Positions 41,304-58,758 of a stretch of DNA of 64,000 bases are shown here, piece after piece. The notes under the pieces were generated by a model that did not search any database, was not told where the DNA came from, and was given only the letters and a program-made list of their open reading frames with translations. Source of the stretch: Pseudomonas sp. Root71 (GTDB lineage: Bacteria > Pseudomonadota > Gammaproteobacteria > Pseudomonadales > Pseudomonadaceae); contig NZ_LMHY01000030.1 in NCBI RefSeq assembly GCF_001429045.1, positions 245,498 to 309,497 of the forward strand, given 5' to 3'. Within the stretch, counting starts at the first letter, position 1. Each line of letters begins with the position of its first letter. The position numbers and the translations under genes are program-made.

Positions 41304-41579
41304 TTAACGCTTGGCTTTCTTGTCTGCCACGTGCCCGCGATAAGTGCGGGTACCGGCGAACTCGCCCAGTTTGTGGCCGACCATGTCTTCGTTCACGAGA
41401 ACTGGGACGTGCTGACGACCGTTGTGTACTGCGATGGTCAAACCGACCATTTGTGGCAGGATCATCGAACGACGCGACCAGGTTTTCACCGGCTTGCGAT
41501 CGTTCTTTTCCGCCGCCACTTCGATCTTCTTCAGTAGGTGAAGATCGATAAAAGGACCTTTTTTCAGAGAACGTGGCAC
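41304..41579 (-). CDS. rpsS: 30S ribosomal protein S19
   Basis: 91 residues, MPRSLKKGPFIDLHLLKKIE start and the GHKLGEFAGTRTYRGHVADK end. It forms the head with S13. Sixteen bases after rplB. Confidence 0.98.
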   Translation of the reverse strand: MPRSLKKGPFIDLHLLKKIEVAAEKNDRKPVKTWSRRSMILPQMVGLTIAVHNGRQHVPVLVNEDMVGHKLGEFAGTRTYRGHVADKKAKR

Positions 41580-41595
41580 TGTCGTATCCCTCTAT

Positions 41596-42420
41596 TTACT
41601 TGCGACGACGGACGATCATTTTGTCGGTACGCTTATTACCACGAGTCTTCGCGCCCTTAGTCGGGAAGCCCCATGGCGATACCGGATGACGACCACCAGA
41701 GGTACGACCTTCACCACCACCATGTGGGTGGTCAACCGGGTTCATGGCAACACCACGAACGGTTGGGCGAACGCCACGCCAGCGTTTGGCACCAGCTTTA
41801 CCCAGCGAACGCAGGCTGTGCTCGGAGTTCGAGACTTCGCCCAGGGTCGCACGGCATTCAGCCAGGACTTTACGCATTTCACCGGAACGCAGACGCAGGG
41901 TAACGTACACGCCTTCACGAGCGATCAGCTGAGCCGAAGCACCAGCGGAACGAGCGATCTGAGCGCCTTTACCTGGCTTCAATTCGATGCCGTGTACGGT
42001 GCTACCAACTGGAATGTTGCGCAGTTGCAGAGCGTTGCCCGGCTTGATCGGTGCCAGGGCACCTGCGATCAGCTGGTCGCCAGCGCTCACGCCTTTAGGG
42101 GCGATGATGTAGCGACGCTCGCCATCTGCGTACAGCAGCAGAGCGATGTGAGCAGTACGGTTTGGATCGTATTCGATACGCTCGACAGTGGCAGAGATGC
42201 CATCTTTGTCGTTGCGACGGAAGTCGACCAGACGATAATGCTGCTTATGACCACCACCGATGTGACGAGTGGTAATACGGCCATTGTTGTTACGACCACC
42301 AGTCTTCGATTTCTTCTCGAGCAGCGGTGCGTGAGGAGCGCCTTTATGCAGCTCCTGGTTGACCACCTTGACCACAAAACGGCGGCCAGGGGAAGTCGGT
42401 TTGCATTTAACGATTGCCAT
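41596..42420 (-). CDS. rplB: 50S ribosomal protein L2
   Basis: 274 residues, MAIVKCKPTSPGRRFVVKVV start, and the GVAMNPVDHPHGGGEGRTSG motif with the conserved His near the peptidyl transferase centre. Fourteen bases after rplW. Confidence 0.98.
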   Translation of the reverse strand: MAIVKCKPTSPGRRFVVKVVNQELHKGAPHAPLLEKKSKTGGRNNNGRITTRHIGGGHKQHYRLVDFRRNDKDGISATVERIEYDPNRTAHIALLLYADGERRYIIAPKGVSAGDQLIAGALAPIKPGNALQLRNIPVGSTVHGIELKPGKGAQIARSAGASAQLIAREGVYVTLRLRSGEMRKVLAECRATLGEVSNSEHSLRSLGKAGAKRWRGVRPTVRGVAMNPVDHPHGGGEGRTSGGRHPVSPWGFPTKGAKTRGNKRTDKMIVRRRK

Positions 42421-42434
42421 GATGCACCCCTTCC

Positions 42435-42734
42435 TTACTCAGCACTGCTGCTGAAATCGAGATCTTGGCCTGGCTGAAGGGAGATAACTGCCTTCTTCCA
42501 GTCATTACGCTTGCCCAGACCGCGAGCAGTGCGCTTGCTCTTACCCAGAACATTCAGGGTAGTAACACGCTCTACTTTCACGCTGAACAGGCTTTCGACG
42601 GCCTTCTTGATTTCCAGCTTGGTTGCGTCGGTAGCAACCTTGAAAACGAACTGGCCTTTCTTGTCTGCCAGAACCGTAGCCTTCTCGGAAACGTGCGGGC
42701 CAAGCAGAACTTTAAATACGCGTTCCTGGTTCAT
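42435..42734 (-). CDS. rplW: 50S ribosomal protein L23
   Basis: 99 residues, [20 protein letters not shown] start. It is the docking site for trigger factor and SRP at the exit tunnel. Its ATG overlaps the rplD stop by four bases. Confidence 0.98.
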
Positions 42735-43333
42735 CCCAGCAGCTCCTCGAATTTCTTCACGGCCGACACGGTGATCAACACCTTGTCGTATGCGATCAGA
42801 CTAACTGGATCGGAACCTTGCACGTCACGTACATCTACGTGTGGCAGGTTACGAGCAGCCAGGTACAGGTTCTGATCAACAGCGTCGGACACGATCAGAA
42901 CGTCGGTCAGGCTCATGTTGTTCAGTTTGCCCAGCAGGTCTTTGGTTTTCGGCGTTTCAACGGCGAAATCCTGAACCACGACCAGACGATCAGTACGCAC
43001 CAGCTCAGCAAGGATGGAACGCATTGCTGCGCGATACATCTTCTTGTTCAGCTTCTGGGAGTGATCCTGAGGACGAGCTGCGAAAGTGGTACCGCCGCCA
43101 CGCCAGATTGGGCTACGGATAGTACCGGCACGAGCACGGCCAGTACCTTTCTGACGCCATGGGCGCTTACCGCCACCACGAACGTCGGAACGGGTCTTTT
43201 GCTGCTTGGAACCCTGACGACCGCCAGCCATGTAGGCTACGACTGCTTGGTGAACCAGCGTCTCGTTGAACTCGCCGCCAAATGTCAGTTCGGAAACTTC
43301 GATCGCTTGAGCGTCATTTACATTTAATTGCAT
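42731..43333 (-). CDS. rplD: 50S ribosomal protein L4
   Basis: 200 residues. The tunnel loop [20 protein letters not shown] is intact. In E. coli L4 also represses the S10 operon by attenuation in the rpsJ leader. Twelve bases after rplC. Confidence 0.98.
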
Positions 43334-43345
43334 GTCAGCTTCCCC

Positions 43346-43981
43346 TTAACCGCGAGCCTTGGCTGCTGGACGTACAACCAAGTTGCCGCCAGTAGCGCCA
43401 GGAACAGCGCCCTTGACCAACAACAGATTGCGTTCAGCGTCCACGCGCACTACTTCGAGGGACTGCACGGTCACGCGCTCAGCGCCCATATGACCGGACA
43501 TTTTTTTGCCCTTGAATACACGACCAGGAGTCTGGCACTGGCCGATAGAGCCTGGAACGCGGTGGGATACGGAGTTACCGTGGGTGTTATCTTGCCCGCG
43601 GAAATTCCAACGCTTGATCGTACCCTGGAAGCCTTTACCCTTGGACTGACCGGTTACATCAACCAGTTGACCAGCGGCGAAGATTTCAGCGTTGATCAGA
43701 TCGCCGGCCTGGTACTCGCCTTCTTCAAGGCGGAATTCCATTACGGTACGACCAGCGGCAACGTTCGCTTTAGCGAAGTGGCCAGCCTGAGCTGCTGTTA
43801 CACGCGAAGCACGACGCTCGCCGACAGTGACTTGCACTGCACGATAGCCATCGGTCTCTTCAGTTTTGAACTGGGTGACGCGATTCGGTTCGATCTCAAT
43901 GACCGTGACCGGAATGGAGACACCTTCTTCGGTGAAAATACGGGTCATACCGCATTTACGACCGACTACACCAATAGTCAT
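43346..43981 (-). CDS. rplC: 50S ribosomal protein L3
   Basis: 211 residues, MTIGVVGRKCGMTRIFTEEG start. The W-loop region HGNSVSHRVPGSIGQCQTPG, with the glutamine methylated in E. coli, is intact. The ATG at 43981 replaces an upstream ATG that would add an 11-residue tail not found in the family. Confidence 0.98.
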   Translation of the reverse strand: MTIGVVGRKCGMTRIFTEEGVSIPVTVIEIEPNRVTQFKTEETDGYRAVQVTVGERRASRVTAAQAGHFAKANVAAGRTVMEFRLEEGEYQAGDLINAEIFAAGQLVDVTGQSKGKGFQGTIKRWNFRGQDNTHGNSVSHRVPGSIGQCQTPGRVFKGKKMSGHMGAERVTVQSLEVVRVDAERNLLLVKGAVPGATGGNLVVRPAAKARG

Positions 43982-44061
43982 GTTGTAAACCTCATGAGTG
44001 TACGGGGCTTTCACCCGCTATGGCCGCCCATTTCAGAGCGTTACACGACTAAGACCGAGTC

Positions 44062-44373
44062 TTAGCCGAGGCTGATCTGCACTTCCACACCGGCCGCAAG
44101 ATCAAGCTTCATAAGAGCATCAACGGTTTTATCCGTTGGCTGGACGATGTCCAGAACGCGCTTATGAGTACGGATCTCGTACTGGTCACGCGCGTCTTTG
44201 TTGACGTGCGGGGAGACCAGAACGGTGAACCGCTCTTTACGGGTAGGCAGTGGAATTGGACCACGCACTTGAGCACCAGTACGTTTCGCGGTTTCCACGA
44301 TTTCCTGGGTTGATTGGTCGATCAGGCGATGGTCGAAAGCCTTCAACCTGATACGGATTTGCTGATTTTGCAT
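44062..44373 (-). CDS. rpsJ: 30S ribosomal protein S10
   Basis: 103 residues, [20 protein letters not shown] start. It has both a head-assembly role and a NusB-partner (NusE) role in antitermination. First gene of the S10 operon, with a strong promoter 63 bases upstream. An 80-base gap separates it from rplC. Confidence 0.98.
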
Positions 44374-44435
44374 TGGATTTCAGACTCCGGCTGCTATTCC
44401 CACCGAGCGCAATACGCCCGTTAAAAGGAGGCGCA

Positions 44436-44464
44436 ATTCTATAGACGCCCCAGATGGGTGTCAA
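44436..44464 (-). promoter_or_regulatory. S10 operon promoter
   Basis: On the minus strand TTGACA (44464-44459), 17-base spacer, TAGAAT (44441-44436): near-consensus sigma70. It begins seven bases after the tuf terminator. The short leader (about 55 bases) is shorter than the E. coli S10 attenuator leader. Confidence 0.88.
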
Positions 44465-44470
44465 CCCAAT

Positions 44471-44499
44471 AAAAAAGCCCCCGCTGAGCGGGGGCTTTT
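44471..44499 (-). terminator. Terminator of the str operon, after tuf
   Basis: AAAAGCCCCCGCTCAGCGGGGGCTTTTTT on the minus strand in two halves: AAAAGCCCCCGC, a short loop, GCGGGGGCTTTTTT. It ends the rpsL-rpsG-fusA-tuf transcript. Confidence 0.92.
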
Positions 44500-44530
44500 C
44501 AAAGCATCGAAGCTATCTCAAAAGAGATGC

Positions 44531-45724
44531 TTACTCGATGATTTTGGCTACGACGCCAGCGCCGACGGTACGACCGCCTTCACGGATAGCGAAACGCAGG
44601 CCGTCTTCCATTGCGATGGTCTTGATCAGGGTAACTTCCATCTGGATGTTGTCACCTGGCATTACCATTTCAACGCCTTCTGGCAGCTGGCAGTTACCAG
44701 TCACGTCAGTAGTACGGAAGTAGAACTGTGGACGGTAGCCTTTGAAGAACGGAGTGTGACGACCGCCTTCTTCCTTGCTCAGAACGTAAACTTCTGCGGT
44801 GAACTTGGTGTGCGGCTTAACCGAACCTGGCTTAACCAGAACCTGGCCACGCTCAACGTCGTCACGCTTGGTACCACGCAGCAGAACGCCGCAGTTCTCG
44901 CCAGCACGACCTTCGTCGAGCAGCTTGCGGAACATTTCAACACCGGTGCAGGTGGTGGTGGTGGTGTCACGCAGACCAACGATTTCCAGTGCATCTTGAA
45001 CGCGAACGATACCGCGCTCGATACGACCAGTCACAACAGTACCACGACCCGAGATCGAGAATACGTCTTCGATTGGCATCAGGAATGGCTTGTCGATAGC
45101 ACGCTCTGGTTCTGGGATGTAGCTGTCCAGAGTCTCAACCAGCTTACGAACGGCAGTGGTGCCCATTTCGTTATCGTCTTTGCCTTCCAGCGCCATACGA
45201 GCCGAACCGATGATGATTGGAGTGTCATCGCCCGGGAAGTCGTAGGTGGACAGCAGGTCGCGAACTTCCATCTCGACCAGTTCCAGCAGCTCAGCGTCGT
45301 CTACCAGGTCAGCCTTGTTCAGGAAAACCACGATGTACGGAACGCCTACCTGACGGGACAGCAGGATGTGCTCACGAGTTTGCGGCATCGGACCATCAGC
45401 GGCCGAGCAAACCAGGATCGCGCCGTCCATCTGGGCAGCACCGGTGATCATGTTCTTCACATAGTCAGCGTGACCTGGGCAGTCAACGTGAGCGTAGTGA
45501 CGGATCTTCGAGTTGTACTCGACGTGCGCGGTGTTGATGGTGATACCACGAGCTTTTTCTTCTGGAGCGCTGTCGATTTTATCGAAATCAACGATTGCGG
45601 AACCGAAAACTTCGGAGCAAACGCGAGTCAGAGCTGCGGTCAGAGTGGTTTTACCGTGGTCAACGTGACCGATGGTGCCAACGTTGACGTGCGGTAGGGA
45701 ACGATCAAATTTTTCTTTAGCCAC
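44531..45724 (-). CDS. tuf: Elongation factor Tu
   Basis: 397 residues. GTPase motifs are GHVDHGKTTL (G1), the switch II DCPGHADY (G3) and NKADLVDD (G4). Domains 2 and 3 are complete, ending GRTVGAGVVAKIIE. It delivers aminoacyl-tRNA to the ribosome. Last gene of the str operon, 30 bases after fusA. It is the only tuf gene in the window, although P. aeruginosa has a second copy in the region represented here at 61 kb. Confidence 0.98.
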   Translation of the reverse strand: MAKEKFDRSLPHVNVGTIGHVDHGKTTLTAALTRVCSEVFGSAIVDFDKIDSAPEEKARGITINTAHVEYNSKIRHYAHVDCPGHADYVKNMITGAAQMDGAILVCSAADGPMPQTREHILLSRQVGVPYIVVFLNKADLVDDAELLELVEMEVRDLLSTYDFPGDDTPIIIGSARMALEGKDDNEMGTTAVRKLVETLDSYIPEPERAIDKPFLMPIEDVFSISGRGTVVTGRIERGIVRVQDALEIVGLRDTTTTTCTGVEMFRKLLDEGRAGENCGVLLRGTKRDDVERGQVLVKPGSVKPHTKFTAEVYVLSKEEGGRHTPFFKGYRPQFYFRTTDVTGNCQLPEGVEMVMPGDNIQMEVTLIKTIAMEDGLRFAIREGGRTVGAGVVAKIIE

Positions 45725-45754
45725 GACAATTAACTCCTTGCCTAAAGGACTGAA

Positions 45755-47860
45755 TCAGCCTTGTTTTTTGGTTACAGTTTCGACGATGTGCGACGGAGCT
45801 GTATTGTATTTTTTGAATTCCATAGAGTAGCTTGCGCGACCCTGGGACATCGAACGAACGTCGGTCGCATAACCGAACATCTCGCCCAACGGAACTTCAG
45901 CACGGATCACCTTACCGGAGACCGTGTCTTCCATACCCAGAATCATGCCGCGACGACGGTTAAGGTCGCCCATCACGTCACCCATATAGTCTTCAGGCGT
46001 AACAACCTCTACCGCCATGATCGGCTCCAGCAACTCACCACCGCCCTTCTGGGCCAGTTGCTTGGTCGCCATGGAAGCAGCCACCTTAAACGCCATCTCG
46101 TTCGAGTCGACGTCGTGGTAAGAACCATCAAACACGGTAGCCTTCAGGCCGATCAGCGGATAGCCGGCAACTACGCCGTTCTTCATCTGCTCTTCGATAC
46201 CCTTCTGGATAGCCGGGATGTATTCCTTAGGAACCACACCACCCACTACTTCGTTCACGAATTGCAGACCTTCCTGACCTTCGTCAGCAGGAGCAAAACG
46301 GATCCAGCAATGGCCGAACTGGCCACGACCGCCGGACTGACGAACGAACTTGCCTTCGATTTCGCAATTCTTCGTGATGCGCTCACGATACGAAACCTGA
46401 GGCTTACCGATGTTGGCTTCGACGTTGAACTCACGGCGCATCCGGTCAACCAGGATGTCCAGGTGCAACTCGCCCATGCCAGAGATGATCGTTTGACCAG
46501 TCTCTTCATCAGTCTTGACGCGGAAAGACGGGTCTTCCTGAGCAAGCTTGCCCAGAGCGATACCCATTTTTTCCTGGTCATCCTTGGTCTTAGGCTCAAC
46601 GGCAACCGAAATAACCGGCTCCGGGAAGTCCATGCGAACCAGGATGATTGGCTTGTCAGCGTTGCACAAGGTTTCACCAGTGGTGACGTCCTTCATGCCG
46701 ATCAGGGCCGCGATGTCACCAGCGCGTACTTCCTTGATCTCTTCACGGGCGTTTGCGTGCATTTGCACCATACGACCCACGCGCTCTTTCTTGCCTTTGA
46801 CCGAGTTGATCACGCCGTCGCCGGAGGCCAACACGCCCGAGTAAACACGGACGAAAGTCAAGGTACCCACGAATGGGTCGGTAGCGATCTTGAACGCCAG
46901 AGCCGAGAACGGCTCGTTGTCGTCTGCATGACGCTCCATCTGCTTTTCCTCGTCATCCGGGTCAGTACCCTTGATGGCAGGAATGTCGGTTGGAGCCGGC
47001 AGGTAGTCGATAACGGCGTCGAGAACCAGGGGAACACCCTTGTTCTTGAAGGAAGAACCGCAAACAGCCAGAACGATCTCACCAGCGATAGTACGCTGAC
47101 GCAGAGCACCCTTGATTTCCTCGATGGTGAGTTCTTCACCTTCAAGGTACTTGTTCATCAGCTCTTCGCTGGCTTCGGCCGCAGCCTCAACCATGTTGTT
47201 GCGCCACTCTTCAGCCAGTTCCTGCAGTTCAGCAGGGATGGCTTCACGACGAGGGGTCATACCCTTGTCGGCATCGTTCCAGTAAACGGCTTCCATGGTC
47301 ATCAGATCGATCTGACCCTGGAAGTTGTCTTCGGAACCGATAGCCAGCTGGATAGGCACCGGAGTGTGACCCAGACGCTGCTTGATCTGAGCGATCACGC
47401 GCAGGAAGTTCGCACCGGCACGGTCCATCTTGTTCACGTAAACGATACGTGGAACACCGTACTTGTTGGCTTGACGCCATACGGTTTCGGACTGAGGCTC
47501 AACGCCGGAAGTACCGCAGAACACAACGACCGCGCCGTCGAGTACACGCAGGGAACGCTCAACTTCAATAGTGAAGTCTACGTGGCCCGGGGTATCGATG
47601 ACGTTGAAACGGTACTGGTCTTTGTGCTGCTTGGCGGAACCCTGCCAGAAGGCGGTAATGGCAGCAGAAGTAATGGTAATACCACGCTCCTGCTCCTGAA
47701 CCATCCAGTCTGTGGTCGCGGCGCCGTCATGCACCTCGCCCATTTTGTGACTTTTGCCAGTGTAAAAAAGGACGCGCTCAGTGGTGGTGGTTTTACCAGC
47801 ATCCACGTGTGCAACGATACCAATGTTACGGTAGCGATTAATCGGTGTTGTACGAGCCAT
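45755..47860 (-). CDS. fusA: Elongation factor G
   Basis: 701 residues with G1 AHVDAGKTTTTE, G3 DTPGHVDF and G4 NKMDRAG, then domains II-V including the translocation domain IV around SYRERITKNCEIEGKFVRQS. It catalyses ribosome translocation and recycling. In str operon order between rpsG and tuf with 30-base spacers on both sides. Confidence 0.98.
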   Translation of the reverse strand: MARTTPINRYRNIGIVAHVDAGKTTTTERVLFYTGKSHKMGEVHDGAATTDWMVQEQERGITITSAAITAFWQGSAKQHKDQYRFNVIDTPGHVDFTIEVERSLRVLDGAVVVFCGTSGVEPQSETVWRQANKYGVPRIVYVNKMDRAGANFLRVIAQIKQRLGHTPVPIQLAIGSEDNFQGQIDLMTMEAVYWNDADKGMTPRREAIPAELQELAEEWRNNMVEAAAEASEELMNKYLEGEELTIEEIKGALRQRTIAGEIVLAVCGSSFKNKGVPLVLDAVIDYLPAPTDIPAIKGTDPDDEEKQMERHADDNEPFSALAFKIATDPFVGTLTFVRVYSGVLASGDGVINSVKGKKERVGRMVQMHANAREEIKEVRAGDIAALIGMKDVTTGETLCNADKPIILVRMDFPEPVISVAVEPKTKDDQEKMGIALGKLAQEDPSFRVKTDEETGQTIISGMGELHLDILVDRMRREFNVEANIGKPQVSYRERITKNCEIEGKFVRQSGGRGQFGHCWIRFAPADEGQEGLQFVNEVVGGVVPKEYIPAIQKGIEEQMKNGVVAGYPLIGLKATVFDGSYHDVDSNEMAFKVAASMATKQLAQKGGGELLEPIMAVEVVTPEDYMGDVMGDLNRRRGMILGMEDTVSGKVIRAEVPLGEMFGYATDVRSMSQGRASYSMEFKKYNTAPSHIVETVTKKQG

Positions 47861-47890
47861 AAAGCCCTCGCAAAATTAGTGACGCTAAAA

Positions 47891-48364
47891 TTAGAAGCGG
47901 TAGTGCGAGAAAGCCTTGTTGGCTTCAGCCATACGGTGAACGTCTTCACGCTTCTTAACTGCAGCACCTTTACCTTCGGCAGCGTCCAACAGTTCGCCAG
48001 CCAAACGCAGAGCCATAGACTTCTCGCCGCGCTTGCGGGCGTAGTCTACCAACCAGCGCATTGCCAGAGCGTTACGACGGGAAGGACGAACCTCGACCGG
48101 AACCTGGTAAGTAGCACCACCAACGCGGCGCGACTTCACTTCGACCAGCGGAGCGATGGCGTCGAGTGCTTTTTCGAAGAGTTCCAGGGGATCGGTGCCG
48201 GCCTTACGAGCCTTCACGGTATCCAGGGCACCATAAACGATACGCTCGGCAACGGCTTTCTTGCCGCTTTCCATTACGTGGTTCATGAATTTGGCGAGGA
48301 TTTGGCTTCCGTATTTCGGATCGTCCAGAATCTCACGCTTGGCTGCTACGCGACGTCTTGGCAT
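47891..48364 (-). CDS. rpsG: 30S ribosomal protein S7
   Basis: 157 residues, MPRRRVAAKREILDDPKYGS start, and the beta hairpin PVEVRPSRRNALAMRWLVDY near the E site. In E. coli S7 represses the str operon at the rpsL-rpsG junction; here that junction is 108 bases long and could hold such a site, but I did not resolve it. Confidence 0.98.
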   Translation of the reverse strand: MPRRRVAAKREILDDPKYGSQILAKFMNHVMESGKKAVAERIVYGALDTVKARKAGTDPLELFEKALDAIAPLVEVKSRRVGGATYQVPVEVRPSRRNALAMRWLVDYARKRGEKSMALRLAGELLDAAEGKGAAVKKREDVHRMAEANKAFSHYRF

Positions 48365-48472
48365 TGATAAGCCCTCAAACGGTCTTCAGGTTAGCCCGGG
48401 ACAGCTCCTATGGATGCGTGCCCGACCTTACTCTTATCGACTCAATAAAATGAAAAACTGCAAAACGGCCGA

Positions 48473-48844
48473 TTACTTCGGACGCTTGGTACCGTACTTC
48501 GAACGACCCTGGTTACGACCTTTAACACCGGAAGTATCCAACGAACCGCGAACGGTGTGGTAACGAACACCTGGCAAGTCTTTTACACGACCGCCGCGGA
48601 TCAGTACCACGCTGTGCTCTTGCAGGTTGTGGCCTTCACCGCCGATGTACGAGGAAACCTCGAAACCGTTGGTCAGGCGCACACGGCATACTTTACGCAG
48701 TGCCGAGTTAGGTTTTTTCGGCGTGGTGGTGTACACACGGGTGCACACGCCACGGCGTTGCGGGCAGTTCTGCAGCGCAGGCACGTCGGATTTCTCGACG
48801 ATACGCTTACGCGGCTGACGTACCAGCTGGTTGATAGTTGCCAT
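48473..48844 (-). CDS. rpsL: 30S ribosomal protein S12
   Basis: 123 residues, [20 protein letters not shown] start. The decoding-site segments [13 protein letters not shown] and [17 protein letters not shown] carry the Lys residues found in streptomycin-sensitive strains, so no resistance change is visible. First gene of the str operon. Confidence 0.98.
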
Positions 48845-48935
48845 CTACTAGCTCCACTGTTGTCTTGCGACGCTATTGTCTTGCAAGAAAAGCAAAATGG
48901 CAGGAACGAGTTCCCGCCAAATTTAGGGGTACAAG

Positions 48936-48964
48936 AGTCTAAAGAGGATCTTGTCCCCAGTCAA
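48936..48964 (-). promoter_or_regulatory. str operon promoter
   Basis: On the minus strand TTGACT (48964-48959), 17-base spacer, TAGACT (48941-48936). The leader of about 85 bases holds the dyad GGCGGGAAC-TC-GTTCCTGCC (48899-48918). The rest of the 216-base gap to the end of rpoC shows no other clear site. Confidence 0.75.
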
Positions 48965-49060
48965 GGCAAGGCCCCGCCCTCCCCGCTCATCCAATCTCGA
49001 CAAATTGTCTCGATTCGATGAACGGAGTGACCAGGGCCTCACACTCATTTACCGCAGAAC

Positions 49061-53260
<4,200 letters not shown>

Positions 53261-53324
53261 GGCCTTTCCTCCTGGCGGAGCAGAGAGCGGGCAATCCTGC
53301 CCCGCTCTCGATTCGCGTCACGTG

Positions 53325-57398
<4,074 letters not shown>

Positions 57399-57463
57399 CA
57401 GCGTTCCCCAGCTTGGTCACCTGCTTGTTTGGCCCCTCCCGACGGGAGCAGCCAGAAAATCGT

Positions 57464-57481
57464 GCAAACCCCATGGTTTGC
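57464..57481 (-). other. Small hairpin in the rplL-rpoB spacer
   Basis: GCAAACC-ATGG-GGTTTGC on the minus strand, a seven-pair stem. A second, CTCCC/GGGAG, lies at 57436-57448. They may be RNase processing sites separating the rplJL and rpoBC messages. Confidence 0.4.
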
Positions 57482-57543
57482 GCCACCGCATCGGGTGGTT
57501 ACAGCACGTTATCGGCACCGACCCAGTCGGCTGCCAATAACGG

Positions 57544-57572
57544 AAAAAGGCCGGTGGCAAGAGCCACCAGCC
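57544..57572 (-). terminator. Attenuator between rplL and rpoB
   Basis: GGCTGGTGGC-TCTT-GCCACCGGCC on the minus strand, ten pairs with one G-U, directly followed by TTTTT. It matches the partial terminator known at this place in E. coli, where most transcripts end after rplL. Confidence 0.78.
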
Positions 57573-57618
57573 ATCAGCCTGTCGCTTAACGCTCGGGCTG
57601 GAGGAGCAAAGTCGATGC

Positions 57619-57984
57619 TTACTTCAGCTCGACTTTAGCGCCTGCTTCTTCCAGAGCTGCTTTGGCTTTGTCAGCTGCGTCTTTGGCAACAGCTTCCAGA
57701 ACCATGGCAGGTGCGCCGTCAACTACAGCCTTGGCTTCTTTCAAGCCCAGACCGGTCAGTTCACGTACAGCCTTGATCACGTTAACTTTCTTCTCGCCAG
57801 CTTCGGTCAGCATGACGTTGAATTCGGTTTGCTCTTCAGCAACGGCAGCAGCAACAGCTGGACCAGCCGATGCAGCAGCAGCGGTAACACCGAATTTTTC
57901 TTCGAAAGCTTTGATCAGCTCAACAACTTCCATTACGGACATGTTGCCAACTGCTTCAAGGATATCGTTCTGAGAGATAGACAT
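57619..57984 (-). CDS. rplL: 50S ribosomal protein L7/L12
   Basis: 121 residues. An N-terminal dimerisation helix pair, an Ala-rich hinge (TAAAASAGPAVAAAVAEEQT) and a C-terminal factor-binding domain (VIKAVRELTGLGLKEAKAVV) are all present. Multiple dimers on L10 form the stalk that recruits EF-Tu and EF-G. 75 bases after rplJ. Confidence 0.98.
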   Translation of the reverse strand: MSISQNDILEAVGNMSVMEVVELIKAFEEKFGVTAAAASAGPAVAAAVAEEQTEFNVMLTEAGEKKVNVIKAVRELTGLGLKEAKAVVDGAPAMVLEAVAKDAADKAKAALEEAGAKVELK

Positions 57985-58059
57985 GAATCTAATTCCTGAT
58001 ATTGGGGACGGCCTACGCGACCATCGAAAAAAACAAAAAACGCGAGAAGTTGACGAGCC

Positions 58060-58560
58060 TTAGGCTGCAGCAGCTTCTTTCTGGTCGCGAATTGCCGCCA
58101 GAGTACGAGCCAACTTGCTGGTAGCGCCTTGAATCACGCTCATCAGCTGAGAAATTGCTTCGTCACGGGTCGGCAGAGTTGCCAGTACGTCGATTTGGTT
58201 AGCTGCGAGGAACTTGCCCTCGAACGCAGCTGCCTTGATCTCGAACTTGTCCTGACCCTTTGCGAATTCCTTGAAGATCCGGGCAGCAGCGCCTGGATGT
58301 TCCTTGGAGAACGCAATCAGGGTAGGGCCAGTGAACACGTCGTTGAGGACACTGAATTCAGTGTCAGCAACAGCGCGCTTGAGCAGGGTGTTACGTACAA
58401 CACGTACGTAAACGCCAGCTTCACGAGCCTCTTTACGGAGTCCGGTCATCGCGCCTACTGTTACGCCACGGGCATCAGCCACGACAGCGGACAGAGCGAC
58501 TTTGGCAGCCTCGTTGACTTCAGCGACGATGGCCTTCTTGTCTTCGAGTTTAATTGCCAC
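58060..58560 (-). CDS. rplJ: 50S ribosomal protein L10
   Basis: 166 residues, starting at GTG (58560) as (M)AIKLEDKKAIVAEVNEAAK. The GTG is preceded by AGGAG. L10 anchors L7/L12 dimers. In E. coli the L10-L12 complex represses this operon at a site in the long leader; here a leader of up to about 200 bases with strong hairpins lies upstream. Confidence 0.97.
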   Translation of the reverse strand: MAIKLEDKKAIVAEVNEAAKVALSAVVADARGVTVGAMTGLRKEAREAGVYVRVVRNTLLKRAVADTEFSVLNDVFTGPTLIAFSKEHPGAAARIFKEFAKGQDKFEIKAAAFEGKFLAANQIDVLATLPTRDEAISQLMSVIQGATSKLARTLAAIRDQKEAAAA

Positions 58561-58726
58561 GGGTTTAACTCCTGCTTGTTACCGTTTCATCTGGTCGAAA
58601 CCGGATGTCGTTTTGGTGTCTGATTCGGTAAGGAACCGGGAGCACCATCTGCGTAGGCTTGTGGTTTAAGACTTGCGTCGCCTACGGTCTTGGATAGCCC
58701 CCGCCAGGCAGGGACCCCAATTTTTC

Positions 58727-58752
58727 AATTGGCGCAATCGCTTGCGCCAATT
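58727..58752 (-). other. Strong hairpin between rplA and rplJ
   Basis: AATTGGCGCAA-GCGA-TTGCGCCAATT on the minus strand, a perfect 11-pair stem with a GNRA (GCGA) loop, three bases or so after the rplA stop. No U tract follows, so it is more likely a processing, stability or protein-binding element than a terminator. Confidence 0.6.
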
Positions 58753-58758
58753 TGTGTC

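Noticed and set aside
48989..49025. Dyad around GACAAATTGTC between rpoC and rpsL as an operator or terminator
   Set aside because: The stem is imperfect (TC to TC mismatches), no U tract follows, and it lies upstream of the str promoter without a recognisable factor.
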